From NCBI RefSeq assembly GCF_000686045.1, contig NZ_JMLV01000001.1:434001-498000 (forward strand): a stretch of DNA of 64,000 bases, written 5' to 3'. Of the stretch, positions 28,880-37,366 are shown one piece after another. The notes below the pieces were generated by a model. The model searched no databases and was not told the origin of the DNA. It worked only from the letters and a program-made list of their open reading frames with translations. The stretch is from Fodinicurvata fenggangensis DSM 21160. Lineage in GTDB: Bacteria > Pseudomonadota > Alphaproteobacteria > Kiloniellales > DSM-21159. The first letter of the stretch is position 1. Every line of letters starts with the position of its first letter. Both the position numbers and the translations under genes were made by a program.

Positions 28880-29929
28880 TCACTCCTCCAGCAATTCAAG
28901 CGGGTCCATGGCACGGGTCCCCTTGCGGATTTCGAAGTGAAGCTGTGGCCGTGAGACACTGCCCGAGTTGCCGGCCTCGGCAATGGGTTGGCCGCGCTCC
29001 ACTTCCGCACCGCGCCCGACCAGAAGGCGGCTGTTATGCCCATAGGCCGTTACCCAACCGTCTTGATGGCGCACCAGCAGCAGATTGCCGAATCCACGAA
29101 GTTCATTGCCCGCATAGGCGACAACGCCATTCTCGCTGGCGCGGACGACCGTGCCCTCCGATACAGCAATATTGATGCCATCGTTGTGCTGCCCATCGCC
29201 CTGCGCTCCGTACCGCGAGAGAATTTCACCCTGCAGCGGCCATGAGAAGCCCTGCCCGGTCAAGGCAGGCGGATCCGAAATCGGGCCGGTCTCGGCCGCC
29301 ACTGGAATGTCGCTGCTCTCGGGCTGACTCATGTCGGGGGCCTTGGTCTCGGTCCGCTCCTCCTCGCTTTCCCCTGGTTCCGTTCCAGCTCCCGTTGCAG
29401 CGGCCGGCTCTACGGAGGCCATATCCGAAGCCGGTTCCTGTACTTGCGTGTCCTCTTGCTGCAACGGCGCCTGCTGCTGGCTTTCTGTCTGCCGTGATCG
29501 CTCGGGCAGGCGCAATCTTTCCCCCGGCGACAGCTCGTAGGGGGGCTCCAGCTCGTTCAGATCCACCAGTTCCGTCAATCGTGTTTGCGTGTCATTCGAT
29601 ATACTGAACAGCGTATCGCCTTCCTGCACCTCATAGGAATTGCCGTCGAGGGTCCCTGGTTCAGGTTCTGGTTCAGGCGCCGGCTGTGAAGACGGAGTCA
29701 GTTCACTGACCTCTATGCCGGATGTTGTACGCTCTGATTGAGCGGACGTGGAGGCCTGCGTCGTTGCGGGCAGGCTCCCCGGTTTTGGAGGTTGCACGGG
29801 AGGTGGGAAAGGCGGTGTCCCCAACTGTGTTACGGGAGGCTCAGTCAGGGAGCAGGCTCCAAGTAAACTTGCGAGAAGGCTCCAGGTGACAACAGCCAAA
29901 CAGCTATGCCTGATCGATAATCCTTTCAT
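28880..29929 (-). CDS. LysM-M23 lipoprotein (NlpD/EnvC-like, degenerate active site)
   Basis: A 349-residue lipoprotein. The lipobox is LLGAC (Cys about 26). A Pro/Glu-rich linker, one LysM domain (about 97-145, VQEGDTLFSIS to LRLPE), an acidic linker and a C-terminal M23 domain (from about 230) follow. The zinc motifs are degraded: the first reads HNDGIN where HxxxD is expected, and the last reads QLHFE where HLH is expected. This pattern is typical of NlpD-like amidase activators rather than active endopeptidases. It should sit at the outer membrane and regulate septal peptidoglycan splitting. It is coupled to pcm (four-base overlap). Confidence 0.88.
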   Translation of the reverse strand: MKGLSIRHSCLAVVTWSLLASLLGACSLTEPPVTQLGTPPFPPPVQPPKPGSLPATTQASTSAQSERTTSGIEVSELTPSSQPAPEPEPEPGTLDGNSYEVQEGDTLFSISNDTQTRLTELVDLNELEPPYELSPGERLRLPERSRQTESQQQAPLQQEDTQVQEPASDMASVEPAAATGAGTEPGESEEERTETKAPDMSQPESSDIPVAAETGPISDPPALTGQGFSWPLQGEILSRYGAQGDGQHNDGINIAVSEGTVVRASENGVVAYAGNELRGFGNLLLVRHQDGWVTAYGHNSRLLVGRGAEVERGQPIAEAGNSGSVSRPQLHFEIRKGTRAMDPLELLEE

Positions 29930-30588
29930 CCGGTTCGACGCTGCCCCTTGCCAGAGTTCTCATCAGATACCAGGGGAACAAAGCGCACAATTCCCAGCTC
30001 CTTGCGCTCAATCCCTTCGCCAACCCGCTTCAGGCGCACCAGTTCCTGCGTTCTTCCCTGCCCGCCAACGGGAAGGATCATGGTCCCGTCCTCACCCAGT
30101 TGCTCCAGCAGGGGTTCCGGCGGAAATTCCGCGGCGCAGGTCACGATGATCCTGTCGAATTTTCGAGTTTCTGGCCACCCGCGACTGCCGTCTCCCAGGC
30201 GAGTCATGACATTGTGAAGTCTTAACTCGGAAATCCGGGCTGTGGCCTCTTCCAGCAGGCTGCGATGACGCTCGATGGTGTAAACGCGCCGCGACAGGTG
30301 CGCGAGCACGCAGGCCTGATAGCCCGATCCTGTTCCGATTTCGAGAACCGTATGCCGTTTCGTCAACTCAAGGGCCTGGGTCATGAGCGCGACGACTTCA
30401 GGTTGGCTCAAGGTCTGCCCCTGGCCAATGGGAAGGGCAATGTTCTCGTAAGCCTGGTCCCGAAAACTGGGGGGAACAAAGTTCTCACGCGGCACCCGTT
30501 CAATGGCCGACAACACAGCGGTGTCGTTGATGCCGGCCTTGCGGAGCTGCATGAGCAGCCGGATCTTACGTGCGGCCAGACTCACCAA
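29926..30588 (-). CDS. pcm: Protein-L-isoaspartate O-methyltransferase
   Basis: A 220-residue SAM-dependent enzyme that starts repair of isoaspartyl residues. The substrate-binding phrase LPIGQGQTLSQPEVVALM and SAM motif I (VLEIGTGSGYQACVLA) are classical. GTG at 30588 has GGAGG seven bases upstream and overlaps the surE end by 23 bases; an internal ATG at 30552 is less likely. The surE-pcm-lipoprotein order is a widely conserved stationary-phase cluster. Confidence 0.95.
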   Translation of the reverse strand: MVSLAARKIRLLMQLRKAGINDTAVLSAIERVPRENFVPPSFRDQAYENIALPIGQGQTLSQPEVVALMTQALELTKRHTVLEIGTGSGYQACVLAHLSRRVYTIERHRSLLEEATARISELRLHNVMTRLGDGSRGWPETRKFDRIIVTCAAEFPPEPLLEQLGEDGTMILPVGGQGRTQELVRLKRVGEGIERKELGIVRFVPLVSDENSGKGQRRTG

Positions 30589-31357
30589 AAACCTCCGTGA
30601 GCTCCGTCAGGGATTGCTCGTGTGTCAGATTCTGATGGAGGGGCGTGATGGATATGGCGCCTTCTCGAATGCTTGCCAGATCCGTACCCTCTTCCTCTGA
30701 GTGATCAGGCCCGAAATCACCAATCCATAAATAGGGACGTCCAGCCGGATCCTGTCCTTCAACCAGCCCGACCATCACATCCCGTCGTCCCTGGCGACCA
30801 ATGCGAATCCCGTTCACATCAGCTGCAGCCAAGGCCGGAAAATTCACGTTGAAAAGCAGGTCCGGACTCCAGGAATGCCGATCGAGCTGCCTGATGATGT
30901 CCGGTGCAAAGTGCTCTGCCATCTCGAAGTTGGCTGGATTGTCATCCTTCCTGAGCTGACTGAAGGCAATCGCCTTGATGCCCAGAAGCGCCCCCTCCAT
31001 GGCGGCAGCAACCGTGCCGGAATAACCGACGTCCTCGGCAAGATTGCCACCATGATTGATGCCGGAAAGAACCAGGTCCGGCTTCCTGTCCTTCAGGACG
31101 GAATTGACGGCAACCAGCACGCAGTCCGTCGGAGTGCCGTCCACGGCAAACCGGCGTTCCCCAAAACGGCGAACCCGCAGCGGGCGTCGTGTCGTCAGGG
31201 AGTGACTTGCCGCAGATTGTTCCGTTTCCGGCGCCACGGCCCAGACATCATCGCTGAGGCTGTGTGCAATCCTTTCCAGGGCATGCAATCCAGGGGCATG
31301 GATGCCGTCATCATTGGTGACAAGTATGCGTGCGGATCGCAAGGAATCAGCGGTCAT
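30566..31357 (-). CDS. surE: 5'/3'-nucleotidase SurE
   Basis: About 263 residues. The metal-binding NDDGIHAPG and the SGINHGGNLAEDVGYSGTVAAA motif are intact. It dephosphorylates nucleoside monophosphates and short polyphosphates. ATG at 31357 follows GGGG six bases upstream; the frame is open back to 31399. In many alphaproteobacteria serS lies between tatC and surE; here there is only a gap of about 135 bases. Confidence 0.95.
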   Translation of the reverse strand: MTADSLRSARILVTNDDGIHAPGLHALERIAHSLSDDVWAVAPETEQSAASHSLTTRRPLRVRRFGERRFAVDGTPTDCVLVAVNSVLKDRKPDLVLSGINHGGNLAEDVGYSGTVAAAMEGALLGIKAIAFSQLRKDDNPANFEMAEHFAPDIIRQLDRHSWSPDLLFNVNFPALAAADVNGIRIGRQGRRDVMVGLVEGQDPAGRPYLWIGDFGPDHSEEEGTDLASIREGAISITPLHQNLTHEQSLTELTEVFGESGRT

Positions 31358-31493
31358 GGTTTTCCCCAGCTCATCAGACAGGCGAGGCGAGTCCCTCACC
31401 GCTCAAGGCTTATAGAGAATAGGCGATGAGACGTCCATGGACCAGCCGGTTGCTGCCGGACCGGGCGTCCCATCACTCTACTTCACGCTCGAC

Positions 31494-32291
31494 CTAGAGT
31501 TCGTCTTCTTCTTCCTGTTCGCGCCGCGCTTTCCTGCGCTCAACCATGCGCGCCAAGTGAATGGATACTTCATAAAGCGCCACGATTGGAATAGCGAGAC
31601 TGAGCTGGCTGAGCGGATCCGGGGGCGTAAAGATGGCAGCAACGATGAAAACACCGACGATCGCATATTTGCGCTTGGCTGCCATGCCATCGGCCGTGGC
31701 GAGGCCGACGCGCGCCAGAAGCGTCATCAGGACCGGCAACTGGAAGCAAAGCCCAAAGGCGAAAATCAGCTTCATGGTCAGGGAGAGATATTCCCCAACC
31801 TTGGCTTCCAGCTCAATCGGAACCGTTCCATTGCCGCCGCTGGTTTCAAACTGAAGGAAGAACTCCCAGGCAAATGGCAGGATGATGTAATAGACCAGCG
31901 CGGCGCCCGTGAAGAAAAGAACCGGAGAGGCAACCAGAAAGGGACCCAGCGCCAGTTTTTCGTTCTTGTACAGACCGGGGGCCACGAACAGCCATATCTG
32001 GGTCAGGAAAAGCGGACAGGTCAGAAAGACTGCAAAAAAGAAGGCCACCTTCACATAGGTGAAGAAGACCTCCGTCAGGTCCGTGAAGATCATACGGGCC
32101 AGTCGCTCATCGCCCCGCTCCAGCAGAAGCGTCGCCAAGGGTTGTGCGAGATAGTTGTAAAGCTGCTCTGCAAAGAAAAAGCAGATAACAAATACAACAA
32201 GCAGGCCCGCGGCAGAGAGCAGTAAACGCTTTCGCAGCTCGATCAGATGATCGAGCAAGGGCATTTTTTCTTCGTCGACAGTCTCAGCCAC
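31494..32291 (-). CDS. tatC: Twin-arginine translocase subunit TatC
   Basis: A 265-residue six-helix inner-membrane protein and the receptor for twin-arginine signal peptides. The N-terminal PLLDHLIELRKRLL segment and the FLTQIWLFVAPGLYKNE loop, with the conserved Glu, are clear. The C-terminal tail is basic then acidic. It lies two bases after tatB. Candidate Tat substrates in this window are the TAXI protein (SRRQFL) and the amidase (YRRTFF). Confidence 0.96.
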   Translation of the reverse strand: MAETVDEEKMPLLDHLIELRKRLLLSAAGLLVVFVICFFFAEQLYNYLAQPLATLLLERGDERLARMIFTDLTEVFFTYVKVAFFFAVFLTCPLFLTQIWLFVAPGLYKNEKLALGPFLVASPVLFFTGAALVYYIILPFAWEFFLQFETSGGNGTVPIELEAKVGEYLSLTMKLIFAFGLCFQLPVLMTLLARVGLATADGMAAKRKYAIVGVFIVAAIFTPPDPLSQLSLAIPIVALYEVSIHLARMVERRKARREQEEEDEL

Positions 32292-32293
32292 GA

Positions 32294-33136
32294 TTACGCC
32301 TGTGTGTCAGATTGTTTCTTGTTTGAAGCCGCGGTGCTCTTGCCGGAAGTGCCGGATGACTTGCCGCTGGCTGCAGTCTTCCCAGTGCCGGTATCTGCCT
32401 TCTTGGCAGAGGAAGAACGCGCAGCTGTGCTTTTCGATGCCTGATTCGAGCTCTTCTGGGGGGCGCTCTTTTGGGCAGTGGTTTTTGCGGCGGTCGTTTT
32501 CTGGTTCGAACCGCTTGCGGATTTCGCTGTTCCCGAAGCCTTGCCGCCGACCTTTGAGGTTGTTGCCTTGGAACCGGAGGTCGTCTTGCGCTGAGAGCCC
32601 TTGGCGTTGGAAGTGGTTGTCTTTGCAGTCCCGCTCTTGGCCGAAGCTGCTGTTGAAGAAGGCGCCTTCTTTCCAGACTTGCTCTCTGTAGCCCCTTCCC
32701 CGGCCTTCGATGAGGCTTTCAGCTCGGGGGACGCTTCCTCAGATTCCGCCGCACTCTTCTGTCCAGTTTGGCTGCTGCCCGCTGAAGACTTGCCCGAGGA
32801 TGATTTCGCAGATGACGATTTCGACTCAGCGGATTGACGTGCCGTTCGGTCAACGTCGTTCAGTTCCTTGTTCAGCTCACCGTCAGGATCAATGGATTCC
32901 TCGACCATGCCCTTGAGCTTGCCCTTGCGCACGGATTCGATGGACTTCCTGGCCTCTTGAAGCTCTGAATCCCGTACAATTTCATCGAGTCCCGATTGAA
33001 ACTCGCGCCCCATAGCGCGCACCTTGCGCATCATGCGGCCTAGTCCTTGCAGGGCGCGCGGCAGGTCTTTTGGGCCGAGTATGATCAGCGCCAGAAAGAC
33101 GACAAGCGCCATTTCACTCCAGCCGAAATCGAGCAT
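32294..33136 (-). CDS. tatB: Twin-arginine translocase subunit TatB with very long Ser/Lys/Ala/Thr tail
   Basis: The first 100 residues are an ordinary TatB: a single helix (MALVVFLALIILGPKDLP) with the hinge Gly-Pro, then the amphipathic LGRMMRKVRAMGREF helix. From about residue 105 to 280 the chain is low-complexity Ser/Lys/Ala/Thr/Gly, like histone H1 or PAKKA tails. Total length 280 exceeds the usual 120-200. The first part of this tail mixes acidic and basic residues, then it becomes almost purely basic. Confidence 0.93.
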   Translation of the reverse strand: MLDFGWSEMALVVFLALIILGPKDLPRALQGLGRMMRKVRAMGREFQSGLDEIVRDSELQEARKSIESVRKGKLKGMVEESIDPDGELNKELNDVDRTARQSAESKSSSAKSSSGKSSAGSSQTGQKSAAESEEASPELKASSKAGEGATESKSGKKAPSSTAASAKSGTAKTTTSNAKGSQRKTTSGSKATTSKVGGKASGTAKSASGSNQKTTAAKTTAQKSAPQKSSNQASKSTAARSSSAKKADTGTGKTAASGKSSGTSGKSTAASNKKQSDTQA

Positions 33137-33195
33137 GGGGTCTGTCCTAGAGGGCCGTTAACGGCAGCTGGTTCGTCCAGGCTGTGGAGCCCAAC

Positions 33196-33501
33196 TCAGC
33201 CGTTGGCAGCTTTCTGTTTCTTGTCTTCGTCGACCTTCTCGCTTTGTGCGGTCGAGGTTTCGTCACGGTTCAAGGCCGGCTTCTCGCTGCCGTCATCCTC
33301 TTCACCTTCGGACTTGTCCTCTTCCTTCATACCACGCTTGAACTGCGTGATACCGCTGCCAAGGTCCTTCATCAATTTCGGGATCTTTCCACCACCGCCG
33401 AAAAGGATCAGCACAACGGCCAACACGATCAGCCAGTGCCAGATGCTGAAAGAACCTGTGAAAGCAACCAAGAGATATTCTTCTGTCGGGATCGCACCCA
33501 T
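33196..33501 (-). CDS. tatA: Twin-arginine translocase subunit TatA
   Basis: A 101-residue protein with the diagnostic [20 protein letters not shown] helix and the [15 protein letters not shown] hinge and amphipathic helix, then an acidic tail. AGGAGA before ATG 33501 fixes the start. That adds 15 residues ([15 protein letters not shown]) before the point where TatA normally begins with Met-Gly-Ser. There is no in-frame ATG nearer the helix. The extension is mildly hydrophobic and might alter membrane insertion. Confidence 0.92.
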   Translation of the reverse strand: MGAIPTEEYLLVAFTGSFSIWHWLIVLAVVLILFGGGGKIPKLMKDLGSGITQFKRGMKEEDKSEGEEDDGSEKPALNRDETSTAQSEKVDEDKKQKAANG

Positions 33502-33587
33502 AAGGGGTCTCCTGCTAATTCAAACTTACGCCTCTGTTCGCCGAACTATCGCAAAAAGCTGTGCGCCCCGCAACGTGTGTCCTTCAA

Positions 33588-34667
33588 TCAGTTCAAATCT
33601 GAATCGGGAAAGACGAAGGTTTGATTGAAATCCAGGTCCAGGCTGAAGATCTCTCCCTCCGCTGGAAGGAAGCGCCCGGGCACACGTGCATGAAGATGCA
33701 GGGCTTCCTGGCCGTTGTTGTCCACGGACAGGTGCACAAGACTGCTGCGTCCGAGAAGCTTTGATGTGATCACGCGCGCAGGACTGCGCCCCGATCCGGC
33801 GTTTGCCCCTGGCGGCAGCAGCTTGATGGCTTCCGGCCGAATAAGGATTTGCGCCCCCTGCCCGTCCTGCAGGCTTTCAGCCTCCAGGCGCCCGAGTGCC
33901 GTCTCGACGGCGCCATCGTGGACCACGCCCGTAAGCTGGTTCGTGTCATTGAGAAAGGAAGCGGCAAAGGCGTTCACCGGACTGTAGTAAAGATCGACGG
34001 GCCGATCCGTCTGGACCAGACGTCCCTGGTTCATCAAGGCAATCCTGTCCGACATGAACATCGCCTCTTCCGGGTCGTGCGTTACCATCAAGGTGGCGGC
34101 GCCCGATTGCTTCAGGATGTGCAATGTCTGGTCCCTGACTTCGTTCCGCAGGCGCATATCCAGGCCGGAAAAAGGTTCATCCAGCAGAACGACAGCGGGT
34201 TTTGGCGCCAGGGCCCGCGCCAGCGCTATGCGCTGCTGCTGTCCACCCGAAAGGGTGTGCGGATAGGCACTCCCGAAATTTTCCATCGAAACCTGGGCAA
34301 GGGCCTGCTTGACGCGCTTCTCGCGCAGTTCGCGGGACTCTCCCTTGAGTCCGAAGGCCACGTTCTGTGCGACGCTCAGGTGCGGAAACAGGGCGAAATC
34401 CTGGAACACCAGTCCAACGTGGCGCGATTCGGGAGAAACATCGACCTTGCCGTCGGCAACGATCTCGCCCGCCATCACGATGCGCCCCTGCTGCAGGCGC
34501 TCGAGTCCCGCCGCCAACCGCAGCATGGTGGTTTTCCCGCAACCGGATGGCCCCAGAAGACAGACCAGTTCCCCGCGATCGACAGTCATGCTGACATTAT
34601 CGACCGCCGTCACCTGTCCGAAGCGGTGGCGTACGGATTCGAAGGCAAGGGCTTCCATCTTGGACAT
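33588..34667 (-). CDS. Orphan ABC transporter ATPase, Fe3+/polyamine/sulfate importer type
   Basis: A 359-residue ATPase of the CysA/PotA/FbpC class. Walker A GPSGCGKTT, Q-loop VFQDFALFPH, signature [15 protein letters not shown], Walker B VVLLDEPFSGLD and H-loop VTHDPEEA are intact. The C-terminal 110 residues form a TOBE-like substrate-sensing domain with LIRPEAI. No permease or binding protein gene is adjacent, so its partners must be encoded elsewhere. It lies between scpB and tatA, interrupting what is often a continuous cluster. ATG at 34667; ATG at 34658 is possible. Confidence 0.87.
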   Translation of the reverse strand: MSKMEALAFESVRHRFGQVTAVDNVSMTVDRGELVCLLGPSGCGKTTMLRLAAGLERLQQGRIVMAGEIVADGKVDVSPESRHVGLVFQDFALFPHLSVAQNVAFGLKGESRELREKRVKQALAQVSMENFGSAYPHTLSGGQQQRIALARALAPKPAVVLLDEPFSGLDMRLRNEVRDQTLHILKQSGAATLMVTHDPEEAMFMSDRIALMNQGRLVQTDRPVDLYYSPVNAFAASFLNDTNQLTGVVHDGAVETALGRLEAESLQDGQGAQILIRPEAIKLLPPGANAGSGRSPARVITSKLLGRSSLVHLSVDNNGQEALHLHARVPGRFLPAEGEIFSLDLDFNQTFVFPDSDLN

Positions 34668-34750
34668 CAATACTCAGTGGAGAAGTTCATGCAGAACCTA
34701 AGCGGCCAGAGGGGGGAAGACAATCCATTGCAAGAGCGAGCCTCTGGAAT

Positions 34751-35521
34751 TCAGCTTCGCTCAGAGCCCTCTTCATCCGCCTCCGGTTCGTCCCCGTCTT
34801 CCCAGGGTTTAATCGACGTCCGGGATTCTCCGCCGTCGGATTCGCTTCGGGAAAATTCGTCCTGAATCAGGGAGTCGAGTTCCTGTTCATCCAGACTGTC
34901 TTCTTCCTTTCCAGCCTCTGTCTCCCCTTCCCCCTGTTGGGCATCAGCTCCCAGGAGCCCTCTTTCGCCGAGTGCCGTAATTGCCGGTCGCGTATCCAGC
35001 AAGCCGGCCGCCTTGAGTTCCTCGACACCTGGCAGGAGGGACAGACTTTCCAGGCCGAAATGATCCAGGAAGGACTCTGTTGTTCCCCAGGTCAAGGGAC
35101 GTCCCGGGGTGCGCCGGCGGCCCCTTGGTTTGACCCATTCGGCTTCCAGCAAGGTATCCAGGGTGCCCTTTGAAAGACTGACCCCGCGTATCTCCTCGAT
35201 CTCGGCACGGGTCACCGGTTGGTGATAGGCAATGATGGCCAGGGTATCCACGGCCGCCTTGGAAAGCTTCTTGTAGGTTGTCTTTTCACGTCGAAGATCG
35301 GGGCCCAGATCCGCTGCCGTGCGGAAGGCCCAGGCATTGTTCACCTGCTCCAGAACAACGCCTCGATTGGCATACTGGGCCTGCAACGCTTCAAGCTGTG
35401 TTGCCAGATCGGCATCTTCGGGGAAATAGGCAGCCAGTTGCTTTTCGGTCAGTGGGGTTTCTGACGCGAAGAGAACAGCCTCCAGTAGCCTCAATGTCTT
35501 GAAACGCTGCTCTTCATCCAT
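34751..35521 (-). CDS. scpB: Segregation and condensation protein B
   Basis: About 256 residues; the kleisin-associated winged-helix partner of ScpA in the Smc condensin. Winged-helix signatures LEAVLFASETPLTEKQLA and AIIAYHQPVTRAEIEEIRG are clear. The last 80 residues are an acidic Glu/Asp/Ser tail not needed for the fold. ATG at 35521, four bases after the scpA stop, gives the family start; the frame is open to 35641 without merit. Confidence 0.94.
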   Translation of the reverse strand: MDEEQRFKTLRLLEAVLFASETPLTEKQLAAYFPEDADLATQLEALQAQYANRGVVLEQVNNAWAFRTAADLGPDLRREKTTYKKLSKAAVDTLAIIAYHQPVTRAEIEEIRGVSLSKGTLDTLLEAEWVKPRGRRRTPGRPLTWGTTESFLDHFGLESLSLLPGVEELKAAGLLDTRPAITALGERGLLGADAQQGEGETEAGKEEDSLDEQELDSLIQDEFSRSESDGGESRTSIKPWEDGDEPEADEEGSERS

Positions 35522-35525
35522 TGTG

Positions 35526-36338
35526 TCAACTGTCTTCAATGTTCTGGATTGTCTCGCGCGGCCGCAAGTAGATGGGACCGAAGGTTCCGTCCTGACGAAT
35601 TTCCAGCTGCCCTGATTTGCAAAGCTCCAGGCTGGCCACAAAGGTGCTGGCTACGGCCGACCGCCGCGATAGCCCATCCTGCAAGTCGTAAGGCAGAAAG
35701 TTCATCAAGCTGTGCCACCCCGGCGTTTTCCCGACCAGCCCGGAAAGGCGCTTTATGGCGTTTTCAACCGAGTAAAGATTGAGCGAGAGAACGCGCAGCG
35801 ATGACGGGGCCGTATTGCGCGCGCGCATCTGTCCATAGGACTGCAAGAGATCATAGAGGCTGACGTCGTACACAACGCGCTGTTCAGGTGAGAGATCTTC
35901 CGGCATCCCGCGGCCCCAACGCAGTTGTCCCAGCTGAGGTTGGGCGAAGAGCTCTTCGCCCGCCGTCTGCATCGCCTCCAGGCGTTGCAGCTGGTACCTC
36001 AAGGCGGCCGCCATTTCCGGTCCGGTCGGCTGCTCCTCATTGTCTTCGGGTTCGGGAAGCAAAAGACGGGATTTCAGATATGCCAGCCAGGCCGCCATGA
36101 CCAGATAATCCGCTGCCAGTTCCAAGCGCAACTGGCGGGCCGCCCGGATGAACTCCAGATACTGCTCGGCCAGTGCCAGGATGGAAATACGGGTCAGATC
36201 GACCTTCTGGTCGCGAGACAATTGCAGCAGAACGTCAATCGGCCCTTCGAAGCCTTCCAGGTCCAGGCGCAGACGTTCCTCATCCTGAAGGGCTGATGTC
36301 TCGTTCTTCTCGTCCTCGGCAAAATCCTGACCGGTCAA
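35526..36338 (-). CDS. scpA: Segregation and condensation protein A
   Basis: A 270-residue kleisin that bridges Smc heads. The N-terminal LDLEGFEGPIDVLLQLSRDQ and KVDLTRISILALAEQYL are diagnostic. The only start is TTG at 36338, overlapping the nagZ TGA, with GGAGG ten bases upstream, so translation is probably coupled and modest. The chain extends about 25 residues before the conserved core. Confidence 0.94.
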   Translation of the reverse strand: MTGQDFAEDEKNETSALQDEERLRLDLEGFEGPIDVLLQLSRDQKVDLTRISILALAEQYLEFIRAARQLRLELAADYLVMAAWLAYLKSRLLLPEPEDNEEQPTGPEMAAALRYQLQRLEAMQTAGEELFAQPQLGQLRWGRGMPEDLSPEQRVVYDVSLYDLLQSYGQMRARNTAPSSLRVLSLNLYSVENAIKRLSGLVGKTPGWHSLMNFLPYDLQDGLSRRSAVASTFVASLELCKSGQLEIRQDGTFGPIYLRPRETIQNIEDS

Positions 36339-37366
36339 GACAGGAGTTCCTCCAATTCCTCCACGGCATCCGGGAATGCTAACCCGTCACCTCGAGGAAG
36401 TTGAAAACTTTTTTCCAGGCGTCCCATCGCGGCCTTTGTCATGGGGGTCGCAGCCGCCGCTATCGCCTGCATCTCTTCGGCATCCCCGTTGCAATGCAAA
36501 ACAACATCACAGCCTGCCGCCAGCGCCTTGGCCGTGCGGTCCGAAAAATTACCTGCGAGGGCCTTCATGGAGATATCATCCGACAGCAACAGCCCGTTAA
36601 AACCAATACCCTCGCGAATGATCTCCCGAATGATTCGTGGCGAGGTCGTTGCCGGGTTGACAGCATCGACAGCCTGATAAACGACATGTGCCGTCATGGC
36701 CCACGGCAGCCAGGCCAGGTTCCGGAACGGCTCGAAATCAGAGGACCCAAGCTGTTCGAGCGTGGCTGTCACCCTTGGCAGTTTCTCGTGGCTATCGACC
36801 AAAGCCCGCCCGTGACCGGGTATGTGCTTGGCCACAGGCAGGACACCGCCAGCAATGAGGCCGCGAGACACGGCCTCGCCCAGTTGGGTTATCTGTTCGG
36901 TATCGGCACCGAAGGACCGGTCGCCGATGATGTCATGGGCGCCGGGAAAGCGCAGATCCAGGCAGGGCAGGCAATCGACCGAAATGCCGAGTTCCGCCAG
37001 CTCCAGAGCGATTGTATAGCCATGCAGCCAGGCCGCCCGTCCGGCCTTCTCGGGCGCCTGCTCCCAGAGTTGCCCGAAGGGTTCCGCCGGGGGCAGCTTT
37101 CGCCACTGGGGAGGCTTCAGGCGCTGTACTCGCCCACCCTCCTGATCAATCAGAACAGGCGCATTATGCCGGCCGACCGTCGCCCGAAGATCAGCGACAA
37201 GACCACGCACCTGATCGGGGGACTCGATATTTCTCGCGAAGAGGATGAACCCCAGTGGATCGGCCTGCTGGAAAAAACGGCGCTCCTCATCTGAGAGCCG
37301 GGTTCCCTCACAGCCGAAAATGACGGCGCGAGGGGCTGCAGGATCCTTACTCTCATCTGTTGTCAT
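36335..37366 (-). CDS. nagZ: Beta-N-acetylhexosaminidase
   Basis: A 343-residue cytoplasmic GH3 enzyme of peptidoglycan recycling, removing GlcNAc from anhydro-muropeptides. LIDQEGGRVQRL, the KHIPGHG motif and the catalytic-loop DDISMKAL are intact. ATG at 37366 overlaps the SPOR gene stop (ATGA), so it is coupled. NagZ products can induce AmpC-type regulation in some bacteria, but no ampR is seen here. Confidence 0.95.
   Translation of the reverse strand: MTTDESKDPAAPRAVIFGCEGTRLSDEERRFFQQADPLGFILFARNIESPDQVRGLVADLRATVGRHNAPVLIDQEGGRVQRLKPPQWRKLPPAEPFGQLWEQAPEKAGRAAWLHGYTIALELAELGISVDCLPCLDLRFPGAHDIIGDRSFGADTEQITQLGEAVSRGLIAGGVLPVAKHIPGHGRALVDSHEKLPRVTATLEQLGSSDFEPFRNLAWLPWAMTAHVVYQAVDAVNPATTSPRIIREIIREGIGFNGLLLSDDISMKALAGNFSDRTAKALAAGCDVVLHCNGDAEEMQAIAAAATPMTKAAMGRLEKSFQLPRGDGLAFPDAVEELEELLS

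Noticed and set aside
28325-29043. Minus-strand ORF through the DUF815 gene
   Set aside because: The plus-strand ATPase motifs are unambiguous; the reverse frame is a shadow.
29331-29607. Plus-strand ORFs antisense to the LysM-M23 gene linker
   Set aside because: Low-complexity reverse reading of a Pro/Glu linker; no start signal.
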